This document shows, piece after piece, positions 1 through 8,960 of a stretch of 64,000 bases of DNA. Each line of letters starts with the position of its first letter. Position 1 is the first letter of the stretch. The DNA is from Mycobacterium mantenii. Its GTDB lineage: Bacteria; Actinomycetota; Actinomycetes; Mycobacteriales; Mycobacteriaceae. The stretch is from contig NZ_AP022590.1 of NCBI RefSeq assembly GCF_010731775.1, positions 5,456,001 to 5,520,000 on the forward strand. The letters are read 5' to 3'. The notes beneath the pieces were generated by a model that searched no databases, was not told where the DNA came from, and saw only the letters and a program-made list of their open reading frames with translations. Position numbers and translations under genes: made by a program.

Positions 1-868
1 CCCCGCCGGGGTGGTGAACGTGCTCAGCTCGTCGGATCCCGCGTCGGGCGTCGCGCTGACCACCAGCCCGGACGTCGACGTCATCACCTTCACCGGATCG
101 ACCGCGGTCGGACGCAAGATCATGGCCGCCTCGAGCGACACCGTCAAGCGCGTCTTCCTGGAGCTGGGCGGCAAGTCGGCAGCCATCATGCTCGACGACG
201 CCGACTTCGCCAACGCCGCCCTGTTCGCGGCCTTCAGCATGGTCACGCATGCCGGCCAGGGGTGTGCACTCACGTCCCGGCTGCTGGTGCCCAAGTCGCA
301 TCACGACGAAATCGTCGAACTGATCGCGCAGAATTTCGCCAAGGTGCGACACGGCGACCCGGCCGACCCCACGACCTATATGGGGCCGCTGATCAACGAG
401 CAACAGCGCGACAAGGTCGACGGCATGGTGCAACGCGCGGTGGCCGCCGGGGCGACCCTGGTCACCGGTGGCAGGCGACTGGATCCGGGCTACTTCTATG
501 CGCCGACGCTGCTGACCAATGTCGACCCCGACAGCGAGATCGCGCAGGACGAGATCTTCGGGCCGGTGCTCGTGGTGATCGCGTTCGACGATGACGACGA
601 TGCCGTGCGCATCGCCAACAACTCGATTTACGGGCTGGCGGGCGCGGTGTTCAGCCGCGACCAAGACCGGGCGCTCGCCGTGGCGCGCCGGATCCGCGCC
701 GGATCCTTCTCCATCAACGGTGGCAACTACTTCGGCGCCGACGCTCCCTTCGGGGGTTTCAAGCAGTCGGGCGTGGGCCGCGAGATGGGGGTGGCCGGAC
801 TCGAAGAGTTCCTGGAGAGCAAGACCTTTGCCGTGCCAGCCGTCTCAGCGAAAGGAGCCGGCGCATGA
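1..868 (+). CDS. Aldehyde dehydrogenase, 5' end outside window
   Basis: This is the C-terminal part of an NAD(P)-dependent aldehyde dehydrogenase, which oxidises an aldehyde to the acid. The frame is open from the first bases of the window (PAGVVNVL, the usual stretch before the NAD-binding part), so the true start lies upstream. Visible motifs are FTGSTAVGR (cofactor binding), LELGGKS with the general-base Glu, GQGCALTSR with the nucleophilic Cys, and EIFGPVL near the end. About 289 residues of a family that is usually about 480-500 long are present. The stop overlaps the next ATG by 4 bases (ATGA), so it is co-transcribed with the CoA-transferase. The substrate is not known; a role in lipid or sterol-like catabolism is inferred from neighbours only. 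Confidence 0.93.
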   Translation, partial: PAGVVNVLSSSDPASGVALTTSPDVDVITFTGSTAVGRKIMAASSDTVKRVFLELGGKSAAIMLDDADFANAALFAAFSMVTHAGQGCALTSRLLVPKSHHDEIVELIAQNFAKVRHGDPADPTTYMGPLINEQQRDKVDGMVQRAVAAGATLVTGGRRLDPGYFYAPTLLTNVDPDSEIAQDEIFGPVLVVIAFDDDDDAVRIANNSIYGLAGAVFSRDQDRALAVARRIRAGSFSINGGNYFGADAPFGGFKQSGVGREMGVAGLEEFLESKTFAVPAVSAKGAGA

Positions 869-2070
869 GGCCGCTCGAAGGCATCCGCGTCCTCGAAGTC
901 GCCATGTACGGCTTCGTTCCGTCGGCCGGCGCGGTCCTCGCCGAATGGGGCGCCGACGTGGTCAAGGTCGAGCACGCGGTGACCGGTGATCCACAGCGCG
1001 GGCTCCGGCAGACCGGGATGCTTCGCGTCGAAGGCGACCCCAACCCGAACATCGAGCACGCCAATCGCGGCAAGCGCAGTATCGGGCTGGACATGTCGGT
1101 GCCCGAGGGCAAGGAAGTGCTCTACGAACTGGCCCGCCGCGCCGATGTCTTCCTGACCAGTTTCCTGCCCGACCACCGGAAGAAGTTCGGCATCGACGTC
1201 GAAGACATCCGGGCGATCAACCCGAAGATCGTCTACGCGCGCGGGAGTGCGCTCGGCCCGCGGGGCGAAGAGTCGACCAAAGGCGGCTATGACATGACCG
1301 CCTTCTGGTGCCGGGCCGGAACCGCCGCCACCATCACACCGGCGGGCATGCCCGGCATGATCGCGCCGCCGGGACCGGCGTACGGCGACACGATCTCGGG
1401 TACCAACCTCGCGGGTGGCATCGCGGCAGCGCTGCTCAAACGCGAGCGCACCGGCGAACCGTCCGTGGTCGACGTGTCGCTGCTGGGCAGCGGCCTGTGG
1501 TCGCTGGGGCATACCGTCGCGCTGACAAAGCATTTGGGTCAGCGGCTGGAATCGCCGCCGCCTGGCGTGCACGGTGCCCCCAACAACCCACTGGTTGGGC
1601 TGTACACGACGTCCGACGGCCGTTACATCTCCTTCGTGATGATGCAGCCCACCAAGTTCTGGGCCGACGTGTGCCGTCACGTCGACCTGCCGGAGTTGGC
1701 CGATGACCCCCGCTTCGACACGGTGGAGAACATCGCCGCCAATACGCCCGACGCGGTGGAGCTCTTGACCAAAGCCATCGCTGCGCGCACGCTCGCCGAG
1801 TGGAGCGAGCGCTTCGCCACGCTGTCCGGGCCGTGGGCACCGGTGCAGGACACCCTGCAGGCCGCCGACGACGCGCAGATCCGTGCGAACGAGTACATGG
1901 TTCAGGCGGGCGAACTCGAGCTGGTGGCCAACCCGGTACAGTTCGACGTCGCAGCGCCACAGACCGGGCCGGCCCCCGGATTCGCTGAGCAGACCGACGA
2001 GATCCTGATTGAGCTCGGCCTTGATTGGGACCGCATCATCGAACTCAAGACGGCCGGTGCCGTCACCTAG
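865..2070 (+). CDS. CaiB/BaiF (class III) CoA-transferase
   Basis: A 401-residue protein of the CaiB/BaiF family, enzymes that move CoA between carboxylic acids through an aspartyl-CoA intermediate. The N-terminus (PLEGIRVLEVAMYG, then ADVVKVEH) and the segment GGYDMTAFWCRAG, whose Asp is in the position of the catalytic Asp, fit the family, as does the length. The start is the ATG overlapping the stop of the aldehyde dehydrogenase. The pair could convert an aldehyde to an acid and then to an acyl-CoA. The substrate cannot be read from the sequence; alpha-methylacyl-CoA racemases share the fold, so racemase activity is not excluded. Confidence 0.9.
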   Translation: MRPLEGIRVLEVAMYGFVPSAGAVLAEWGADVVKVEHAVTGDPQRGLRQTGMLRVEGDPNPNIEHANRGKRSIGLDMSVPEGKEVLYELARRADVFLTSFLPDHRKKFGIDVEDIRAINPKIVYARGSALGPRGEESTKGGYDMTAFWCRAGTAATITPAGMPGMIAPPGPAYGDTISGTNLAGGIAAALLKRERTGEPSVVDVSLLGSGLWSLGHTVALTKHLGQRLESPPPGVHGAPNNPLVGLYTTSDGRYISFVMMQPTKFWADVCRHVDLPELADDPRFDTVENIAANTPDAVELLTKAIAARTLAEWSERFATLSGPWAPVQDTLQAADDAQIRANEYMVQAGELELVANPVQFDVAAPQTGPAPGFAEQTDEILIELGLDWDRIIELKTAGAVT

Positions 2071-2281
2071 AACCGGAGCAGCCCTGACATGCTTGAGCCG
2101 AACGTCGCTTCCGTTGGGACGCAGTTGTCTTGCGCCATGGCGCCGACCGCGAAATGCGCGATAACGGTTATGCATTTTTCGCTCCGCCTGGACGCGGCAT
2201 GAGTCATAATCGCCGGACGCTTCAAGACGTGGAGCCCCTCGTTTTGCAGCGCCAACTCACACGACGGAACGGAGATTTGGC
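2071..2281. promoter_or_regulatory. Intergenic region upstream of the mce operon
   Basis: No convincing gene was seen here. The stretch is less GC-rich than its surroundings and holds an 11-base palindrome, ATAAC-G-GTTAT, at 2161-2171 followed by an AT-rich TGCATTTTTC. It is a reasonable place for the promoter and an operator of the mce operon. No -10/-35 pair could be assigned with confidence. Confidence 0.35.
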
Positions 2282-2464
2282 GTGAGCAAACTTGCGGCTG
2301 TCACATCGCATACCGCTACCGGAAAGTGGCTGCCCGCTGAGCATTTCGCCCTCGTCAGCGCGCCTTCACAGCTGTCGATTCTGCCGAATCTACCTCACCC
2401 GTTGCGCGACAACAAGACTGTCGGTCTCGTAGCGTGGGAAGGGGCTGCCGCCGATGGCGACTAA
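2282..2464 (+). CDS. Possible 60-residue leader peptide before yrbEA
   Basis: A short frame starts at GTG 2282 with a GGAG about 8 bases upstream. It ends at 2464, overlapping the first codons of yrbEA, as translationally coupled genes do. The peptide (start MSKLAAVTSH, end WEGAAADGD) has no membrane segment and no family I recognise. It could be a real small protein, a translational leader, or chance. Comparing it with other mce operons would decide. Confidence 0.3.
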   Translation: MSKLAAVTSHTATGKWLPAEHFALVSAPSQLSILPNLPHPLRDNKTVGLVAWEGAAADGD

Positions 2465-3272
2465 GGGGGCTGACCACTGGTCAGCCGGATTGCCTCAGCT
2501 GAAACTGAAATGGGATCTGTCGGGGCCCATGCAAGCCGTCGGCGCCTTGTTCGCCATGTCGGCCGACGCGGTCAAGTTCCTGTTCCGCCGCCCGTTTCAG
2601 TGGCGGGAGTTCTTGGAGCAGTCCTGGTTTGTCGCGCGGGTGTCACTGGCTCCCACCTTGTTGGTGGCGATCCCGTTCACCGTCCTGGTCAGCTTCACGC
2701 TGAACATCCTGCTGCGCGAGCTCGGCGCGGCGGACCTGTCCGGCGCGGGTGCCGCGTTCGGCGCGGTCACCCAGCTCGGCCCGCTGGTGACGGTTTTGAT
2801 CGTGGCGGGCGCGGGTGCCACGGCAATGTGTGCGGATCTGGGGTCGCGAACGATTCGTGAAGAAATCGACGCGATGGAAGTGTTGGGCATCAATCCGATA
2901 CAGCGGTTGGTTACACCGCGCATGCTGGCTTCCGGATTGGTCGCCTTCTTGCTAAACAGCCTCGTCGTCATCATCGGCGTCCTTGGCGGCTACGTCTTTT
3001 CGGTGTTTGTCCAGGACGTCAATCCCGGCGCGTTCGCCGCGGGTATCACCTTGCTCACCGGCGTGCCCGAGGTGGTCATCTCGTGCGTCAAGGCAGCGCT
3101 TTTCGGCCTCATCGCCGGACTGGTCGCCTGTTATCGGGGTCTGTCGATCACCGGCGGGGGCGCCAAGGCGGTGGGCAACGCGGTGAACGAAACCGTGGTT
3201 TATGCCTTCATGTCCCTGTTCGTCGTCAACGTGGTGGTTACCGCCATCGGCATCAAGATGACGGCGAAGTAG
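2454..3272 (+). CDS. yrbEA: YrbE/MlaE-type permease, first of pair
   Basis: A 272-residue integral membrane protein of the MlaE/YrbE family, the permease half of the ABC-type Mce lipid importers in the inner membrane. Several hydrophobic helices are evident (for example LAPTLLVAIPFTVLVSF and LVVIIGVLGGYVFSVFV). The family's conserved cytoplasmic loop is seen as SRTIREEIDAMEVLGINPI, which is thought to contact the ATPase. Start is ATG 2454. It is followed by yrbEB after 7 bases. No Mce ATPase (Mkl/MceG) lies nearby; in mycobacteria it is normally encoded elsewhere. The copy number of this mce locus (mce1-8) was not determined. Confidence 0.93.
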   Translation: MATKGADHWSAGLPQLKLKWDLSGPMQAVGALFAMSADAVKFLFRRPFQWREFLEQSWFVARVSLAPTLLVAIPFTVLVSFTLNILLRELGAADLSGAGAAFGAVTQLGPLVTVLIVAGAGATAMCADLGSRTIREEIDAMEVLGINPIQRLVTPRMLASGLVAFLLNSLVVIIGVLGGYVFSVFVQDVNPGAFAAGITLLTGVPEVVISCVKAALFGLIAGLVACYRGLSITGGGAKAVGNAVNETVVYAFMSLFVVNVVVTAIGIKMTAK

Positions 3273-3279
3273 GGCAACT

Positions 3280-4125
3280 ATGGCGCTGAGGGCTGCATAT
3301 CCGCGATTAACCCGCCAACTCGAGAGGCCGGTCGCCTTCATGGGGCGGATCGGCGACCACACCCTGTTCTACGGCAAAGCGCTCGCCGGGGTGCCTTTCG
3401 CGGCCACACATTACACCCGCGAAGTTATTCGACTGATTGCCGAGATCAGCATGGGCGCGGGCACTTTGGCGATGATCGGCGGAACCGTTGTGATCGTCGG
3501 CTTCCTGACGCTGGCGGCGGGCGGCACACTGGCCATCCAGGGCTACACCTCGCTGGGCAATATCGGCATCGAGGCGCTGACGGGCTTTTTGTCCGCGTTC
3601 ATCAATGTGCGTATCGCGGCACCGGTGGTCGCCGGGATCGGTCTCGCGGCCACCTTCGGTGCCGGCGTGACCGCTCAGCTAGGTGCCATGCGGATCAATG
3701 AAGAAGTCGATGCGTTGGAAAGCATGGCCATTCGGCCGGTCGCCTACCTGGTGAGCACCAGGATCCTGGCCGGAATGATGGCCATCACGCCGTTGTACAG
3801 CATCGCCGTGATCCTGTCGTTCGTGGCCAGCCAGTTCACCACGACGTTCTTGCTCGGACAGTCGCAGGGTCTGTATCAGCACTACTTCAACACGTTCCTG
3901 AACCCGATCGACCTGTTGTGGTCGTTCCTGCAGGCCATCTTGATGGCGCTCACCATTCTGCTGATCCACACTTACTACGGCTATTTCGCTTCGGGGGGGC
4001 CGGCCGGTGTCGGCAATGCAACCGGCAACGCGGTCCGCACCTCGCTCATCGTCGTGGTGTCGGTAACGCTGTTGGTCTCGCTCTCTATTTACGGTACGAA
4101 CGGCAACTTCAACCTATCCGGTTAG
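3280..4125 (+). CDS. yrbEB: YrbE/MlaE-type permease, second of pair
   Basis: A 281-residue partner of the preceding permease with the same helix pattern. The conserved loop is present as LGAMRINEEVDALESMAIRPVA. YrbEA and YrbEB are expected to form the membrane channel that receives lipids from the MceA-F assembly. Start is ATG 3280, 7 bases after yrbEA. The next gene (mceA) begins 20 bases downstream with a good AGGAGG ribosome site in between. Confidence 0.93.
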   Translation: MALRAAYPRLTRQLERPVAFMGRIGDHTLFYGKALAGVPFAATHYTREVIRLIAEISMGAGTLAMIGGTVVIVGFLTLAAGGTLAIQGYTSLGNIGIEALTGFLSAFINVRIAAPVVAGIGLAATFGAGVTAQLGAMRINEEVDALESMAIRPVAYLVSTRILAGMMAITPLYSIAVILSFVASQFTTTFLLGQSQGLYQHYFNTFLNPIDLLWSFLQAILMALTILLIHTYYGYFASGGPAGVGNATGNAVRTSLIVVVSVTLLVSLSIYGTNGNFNLSG

Positions 4126-4145
4126 CTTCAGGAGGTGGAACGGCA

Positions 4146-5408
4146 ATGACGCAGAGTGTGCCAGCGGGTCGCGGCGCGGTCGCCGGTCGACCCGCGCGCA
4201 CCGGCCATGCGCGACCGCCGGCCGGACGTAATTATGTGCCACCCCTGCTCGGCCTGACCACCGTCGTTATCATCGGCCTGATTTTCGCCGTGGCGGTGGG
4301 CCTGTTCCAGGGCTCCTTCACCGAAACCGTGCCGGTGACCGTGATCTCGCAACGAGCCGGCCTGGTGATGAACCCGGACGCCAAGGTCAAGATGCGCGGC
4401 GTGCAGGTCGGCAAGGTCGCCTCCATCCAATCCCTGCCCAACGGCCAAGCGGCCATCCACTTGGCGATGGACCCCTCGCAGTTGCACTTCATCCCCGGCA
4501 ACGTGCTCGTGAATATCGCGTCATCGACGGTGTTCGGCGCAAAATCCGTCGAACTGGTAGAACCCGACCAGCCCTCGGCGCAGCGGCTACACAGCGGCCA
4601 GACGCTGCAGGGCCAGCACGTCATGGTCGAAATCAACACGGTATTCCAGCAATTGGTGTCGGTCCTGAGCCATATCGATCCGCCGAAGCTCAACGAGTCG
4701 CTGGGTGCGCTGGCACAGGCGTTCAGTGGGCGGGGCCCACAGCTCGGCCAGTCCCTGAGCGACCTGGACTCGTTCCTGGCCAGGCTGGAGCCGAGCCTTC
4801 CCGCGTTCCGTCATGACCTCGCGGTTCTGCCGGCGGTGTCCAACGCCTATGCCGACGCGGCACCGGACCTGGTGAAGACCGCGGCCAACGCCACCCGGAT
4901 CAGCAAGACCCTCGTGGATGAGCAGCACAACCTGGATGCGTTGCTGATCAGCGCGATCGGCTTGGCCGACATCGGTAACGACGTCTTGTCGACGAACCGC
5001 CAACCGCTGACGGATGTGTTGCATCTGCTGGTGCCGACCACCGATCTGACCAACGAGTACAACCCAGCGCTTACCTGTGCTTTTGGCGGGCTCATACAGA
5101 TAGCGCACGGGGCGCCGTTGTCGGAACCGAGCATCAACATCTCGGCGAGTCTCACCTGGGGCGCCGAACGCTATCGGTACCCGACAAACCTGCCCAAGGT
5201 TGCGGCGACCGGCGGCCCGCAGTGCGTGGGTCTGCCGCATCTGCCGTTCAATACGGCCCCGCCGCAATTGATTACCGATACCGGCGCGAACCCGGTGAAC
5301 TACGGAAACCCACAGCTGCTGATCAACTCCGATCTCCTCAAACAGTTGTTGTACGGACCGATCGCCGGCCCGCCACGCAACTCCGCTCAGATCGGACAAC
5401 CCGGATGA
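4146..5408 (+). CDS. mceA: Mce family protein MceA
   Basis: A 420-residue Mce protein: short cytoplasmic N-terminus, one membrane anchor (about residues 34-52, LLGLTTVVIIGLIFAVAVGL), then the MlaD/Mce domain (VKMRGVQVGKVASI) and a long helical domain. Mce proteins build a hexameric tube that carries lipids from the outer envelope to the YrbE permease. The start at ATG 4146 is supported by CAGGAGGTGG a few bases upstream. The end overlaps mceB by 4 bases. The cargo of this copy is unknown; known family cargoes are fatty acids (Mce1) and cholesterol (Mce4). Confidence 0.92.
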   Translation: MTQSVPAGRGAVAGRPARTGHARPPAGRNYVPPLLGLTTVVIIGLIFAVAVGLFQGSFTETVPVTVISQRAGLVMNPDAKVKMRGVQVGKVASIQSLPNGQAAIHLAMDPSQLHFIPGNVLVNIASSTVFGAKSVELVEPDQPSAQRLHSGQTLQGQHVMVEINTVFQQLVSVLSHIDPPKLNESLGALAQAFSGRGPQLGQSLSDLDSFLARLEPSLPAFRHDLAVLPAVSNAYADAAPDLVKTAANATRISKTLVDEQHNLDALLISAIGLADIGNDVLSTNRQPLTDVLHLLVPTTDLTNEYNPALTCAFGGLIQIAHGAPLSEPSINISASLTWGAERYRYPTNLPKVAATGGPQCVGLPHLPFNTAPPQLITDTGANPVNYGNPQLLINSDLLKQLLYGPIAGPPRNSAQIGQPG

Positions 5409-6427
5409 GAACGCGCGCCACGCTGATCAAGTTCGGCATCTTCGCGGTCGTGATGGCGATGCTGACCGCCTTCTTGTTCTTCATCTTCGGCCAGTACCGG
5501 ACGGGTGCGACGACCGAGTATTCGGCGGTGTTCACCGACGTGTCGCGTCTGAAGACGGGCCAGTCGGTGCGGGTCGCCGGGATCCGGGTGGGCACGGTCA
5601 ACAGCGTTTCGTTGCAGCCGGACAAAAAAGTTGTGGTGAAGTTCGACGCCGACCGCAGCGTCGTTCTCACCGAGGGCACCAGGGCGGCGGTCCGCTACCT
5701 CAACCTGGTGGGCGATCGCTACCTCGAGCTCGTCGATGGTCCGGGCTCGCCCAAGCATCTGCCGGCCGGCGGGCAGATTCCCGTCAACCGCACGGCGCCG
5801 GCGCTTGACCTCGATCTCTTGCTCGGCGGACTCAAACCCGTCACCCAGGGCCTGAATGCGCGCGACGTCAACGCCCTGACATCGGGTTTGCTGCAGGTCT
5901 TCCAGGGCCAGGGCGGGACTCTCGACTCGCTGTTCGCCAAGACGACATCGTTCTCGAACGCCTTGGCCGACAACGATCAAACCGTGCAGCAACTGATCGA
6001 CAACCTCAACATCGTGATCGGCACGGTTTCCAATGACGGCAAACAGTTCTCCGGCGCGATCGACCGCCTCGAGCAGCTTGTCAGCGGGCTGTCGAATGAC
6101 CGCGACACCATCGGATCGGCCATTGATGCACTGGACAAGGGAACCGCCTCGCTGGCGGATCTGCTTGCCGAGGCCCGCCCGCCGCTGTCCGGCACCATAG
6201 CTCAGTTGAATCGGCTGGCGCCGATACTCGACGGCGACAAGGACCGCCTCGACGCCGCACTCCAGAAGGCGCCACAGAACTACCGCAAGCTGGTGCGGCT
6301 CGGCGTGAACGGCGCCACCATCCCGTACTACATCTGCCAGTTCGGGCTCCGCGGCACGGATCTCAACGGCAAGACCGTGCGCGCCAATATCTTCAGGTCA
6401 GATGCAGGAAGGTGCACAGAACCCTGA
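5405..6427 (+). CDS. mceB: Mce family protein MceB
   Basis: A 340-residue Mce subunit. An N-terminal anchor (IKFGIFAVVMAMLTAFLFFIFG) is followed by the Mce domain with TGQSVRVAGIRVGTV and by a helical region rich in coiled-coil-like repeats (LAEARPPLSGTIAQLNRLAP). The start ATG 5405 overlaps the stop of mceA, so translation is coupled. The short C-terminus, without a proline-rich tail, is usual for this subunit. Confidence 0.92.
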   Translation: MRTRATLIKFGIFAVVMAMLTAFLFFIFGQYRTGATTEYSAVFTDVSRLKTGQSVRVAGIRVGTVNSVSLQPDKKVVVKFDADRSVVLTEGTRAAVRYLNLVGDRYLELVDGPGSPKHLPAGGQIPVNRTAPALDLDLLLGGLKPVTQGLNARDVNALTSGLLQVFQGQGGTLDSLFAKTTSFSNALADNDQTVQQLIDNLNIVIGTVSNDGKQFSGAIDRLEQLVSGLSNDRDTIGSAIDALDKGTASLADLLAEARPPLSGTIAQLNRLAPILDGDKDRLDAALQKAPQNYRKLVRLGVNGATIPYYICQFGLRGTDLNGKTVRANIFRSDAGRCTEP

Positions 6428-7545
6428 TGCTCAAGTATCGCGGAGCTCAGCTCGTCAAGCCCGGCCTCATCGGCGTCATCCTGGCGGTGATGGTCATCCT
6501 GGTCGGCCTGTCGCCCGACCGCTTCATCCAATGGGCGACGATGGTCAGGTATCAGGCGCTGTTCACGGAAGCCGGCGGCCTTGCGACGGGCAACCCCGTA
6601 ATCGTGTCGGGGATGAAGGTCGGCACGGTGTCGGATGTGAAGCTGCGCCACGGCGATGCCCTGGTGACCTTTGCGATGAAGGGCAACATCCTGCTCGGCT
6701 CGGAGACTTCCGCGCACATCCGCACGGGCACGCTGCTGGGCGAGCGGATGCTGACGGTGGAGTCCGCCGGCACCGGCACGATGCACCCGATGGCTCTCAT
6801 CCCCGTCTCGCGCACGTCCTCGCCGTATTCGTTGACCGAAGCGGTCAGCGACCTGACTTCGGACACGGCCGGCACCAACACCACGGCGCTTAATCAATCG
6901 CTGGACACGCTGGCGGCGACGCTCGACCAGATCGCTCCCCAAATGGGGCCGGCCTTCGACGCGCTCACCCGGCTGTCACGAACCCTCAACAGCCGCAACA
7001 AGAACCTGGGCGAACTCTTCAAGAGTGCCGGCGACGTCACCGGCATACTTTCCGAACGCAGCATGCAGGTCAACAAGCTCATCCTCAACTCCGATTCCCT
7101 GCTGCAGGTGCTGGTCGCACGCCGGCAAGAGATCGTGGACCTGCTGGCCAACACGTCCGTGGTAGCCAAGCAGCTGACGGCGTTGGTGCACGAGAACGAA
7201 AGCACGTTGGCCCCGACGCTGGAGCGGCTGAACAGGGTGACCGGGGTGCTGGAGAAGAACCGCGACAACATCGGCAAAGCGCTGCCGGGTCTCGCCAAAT
7301 TCCAGATCACTGTCGGTGAGGCCATCTCCGGTATGTACGCCTACCAGGCGTTCGCCCCGAACTTCCTTATCCCGCAACTCTTCCAGGAGCTGGTCGACTA
7401 CCTCTGGGGATTCCGCACCTTCGATACTTCCAAGGGTCCCGGCTTCCCATCACCGGTGCCTCGGGCACTGACCCCCTGGCCGTACAACTCCATTCCACTG
7501 TGCCCTGGCTGCACGTTGGGCGGACGGATCGGAGGATCGCAATGA
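6412..7545 (+). CDS. mceC: Mce family protein MceC
   Basis: A 377-residue Mce subunit with an N-terminal anchor (GLIGVILAVMVILVGL) and the Mce domain (NPVIVSGMKVGTVSDV). Two starts are possible. GTG 6412 gives MHRTL, resembling the MRTL start of known MceC proteins, and overlaps mceB by 16 bases. ATG 6427 overlaps the mceB stop by one base. I used the first. The C-terminus holds a CPGC pair. It overlaps mceD by 4 bases. Confidence 0.9.
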   Translation: MHRTLMLKYRGAQLVKPGLIGVILAVMVILVGLSPDRFIQWATMVRYQALFTEAGGLATGNPVIVSGMKVGTVSDVKLRHGDALVTFAMKGNILLGSETSAHIRTGTLLGERMLTVESAGTGTMHPMALIPVSRTSSPYSLTEAVSDLTSDTAGTNTTALNQSLDTLAATLDQIAPQMGPAFDALTRLSRTLNSRNKNLGELFKSAGDVTGILSERSMQVNKLILNSDSLLQVLVARRQEIVDLLANTSVVAKQLTALVHENESTLAPTLERLNRVTGVLEKNRDNIGKALPGLAKFQITVGEAISGMYAYQAFAPNFLIPQLFQELVDYLWGFRTFDTSKGPGFPSPVPRALTPWPYNSIPLCPGCTLGGRIGGSQ

Positions 7546-8960
7546 CCTCCCGGATCCCGCGCAAGCGACTGGCGGCCGTGACGGCGGTTGTCCTGGTCGG
7601 GCTGATCGTTGCCGGCGCCGCCGTGGTCGTTCGTAACACGTTCTTCGGCCCACGAACGATCACCGCCTACTTCACCACCGCCACCGCGATCTATCCCCAT
7701 GACGAGGTGCGGGTTTCGGGTGTCAAAGTCGGCAACATCAAATCCATTCAGCCGCAAGGCACCCAGGCCAAGATGGTTCTCACCGTCGACCACGACGTGC
7801 CCATCCCGGCGGACGCCAAGGCGGTTATCGTCGCCCCGAACCTGGTGGCTTCCCGCTACGTCCAACTGACGCCGGCCTACCGCGACACCGGGCCGGTCAT
7901 GCACGACGGTGCGGTTATCCCGGTCGAACGGACCGCAGTGCCGGTCGAGTGGGACGAGGTCAAAACCCAGTTGATGCGGCTGGCAACGGATTTGGGACCC
8001 AAGAGCGGGGTATCGGGCACGTCGGTGGGCCGGTTCATCGACAGCGCCGCCAACGCGCTCGACGGCAACGGCGACAAGCTGCGGCAAACACTCGGTCAAT
8101 TGTCGGGCGTGGGACGGATCCTCGCCAACGGCAGCGGCAACATCGTCGACATCATCAAAAACCTGCAGACCTTCGTCGCCGCACTGCGCGACAGCAACGT
8201 GCAGATCGAACAGTTCAACGGTCGCCTGGCCACGCTCACCAGCGTGGTAAACGACAGCAAATCCGACCTGGACGCGGCGCTGACCGATCTGTCGACCGCG
8301 GTCGGTGAGGTGCAGCGATTCATCGCGGGGACTCGCAATCAGACCAGCGAGCAGATCGCCCGGTTGGCCGATGTCACGCAGAACCTGGTCGATCACCACA
8401 TGGCCCTGGAAAACATCCTGCACGCGGCGCCGAACGCGTTCGGCAACTTCTTCAACGACTACAACGCCGACACCGGAACCATCGTGGGAGGATTCGGGCT
8501 GATGAATATGGCGAACCCCACCTGGGGCGGCCAGGTTCTGCTGTCCACTCCGGGCTGCACGCAAATCGGCGCCATCGAGAACATCACCGCGGTCGAATCG
8601 GGCAAGCTCTGCTCCCTGTTCCTCGGTCCCGGATTGCGGCAGACCAGCTGGAACAACTCGCCAATCCCGATCAACCCGTTCATAGCGAAGTCGATTGACC
8701 CGTCCAGGGTTCTCTACACCGAGCCGCGCCTGGCGCCGGGCGGCGAGGGCCCGAAACCCGCGGCACCAGAGATCCCGCCCGCAGTCTCGGCCTTCACCGG
8801 TCTGCCGGGTGATCCGGTGGGGCCCCCGGGGGCGGTGCCGCCGGAGCGGATACCGGGCGCGGCGATGCCGCTGCCGCCGCCACCGTCGACACCGGTGCCA
8901 CCACCACCGGCGCCCAGCACCTCGGGCATGCTGTTGCCGGCAGACGGGCCACAACAATGA
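7542..8960 (+). CDS. mceD: Mce family protein MceD
   Basis: A 472-residue Mce subunit. The N-terminal anchor is AAVTAVVLVGLIVAGAAVVV. The Mce domain shows HDEVRVSGVKVGNI. A long helical part follows, and the last 70 or so residues are proline-rich (PLPPPPSTPVPPPPAPS), a tail common in MceD and MceF. The start ATG 7542 lies behind GGAGGATCGCA. It overlaps mceC and mceE by 4 bases each. Confidence 0.92.
   Translation: MTSRIPRKRLAAVTAVVLVGLIVAGAAVVVRNTFFGPRTITAYFTTATAIYPHDEVRVSGVKVGNIKSIQPQGTQAKMVLTVDHDVPIPADAKAVIVAPNLVASRYVQLTPAYRDTGPVMHDGAVIPVERTAVPVEWDEVKTQLMRLATDLGPKSGVSGTSVGRFIDSAANALDGNGDKLRQTLGQLSGVGRILANGSGNIVDIIKNLQTFVAALRDSNVQIEQFNGRLATLTSVVNDSKSDLDAALTDLSTAVGEVQRFIAGTRNQTSEQIARLADVTQNLVDHHMALENILHAAPNAFGNFFNDYNADTGTIVGGFGLMNMANPTWGGQVLLSTPGCTQIGAIENITAVESGKLCSLFLGPGLRQTSWNNSPIPINPFIAKSIDPSRVLYTEPRLAPGGEGPKPAAPEIPPAVSAFTGLPGDPVGPPGAVPPERIPGAAMPLPPPPSTPVPPPPAPSTSGMLLPADGPQQ

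Noticed and set aside
727..2175. A 482-codon minus-strand frame over the CoA-transferase
   Set aside because: It is a shadow of the CaiB/BaiF gene, with no recognisable domain.
2067..2255. A 62-codon minus-strand frame before the mce operon
   Set aside because: No ribosome site, no recognisable features, and it overlaps the likely promoter region.
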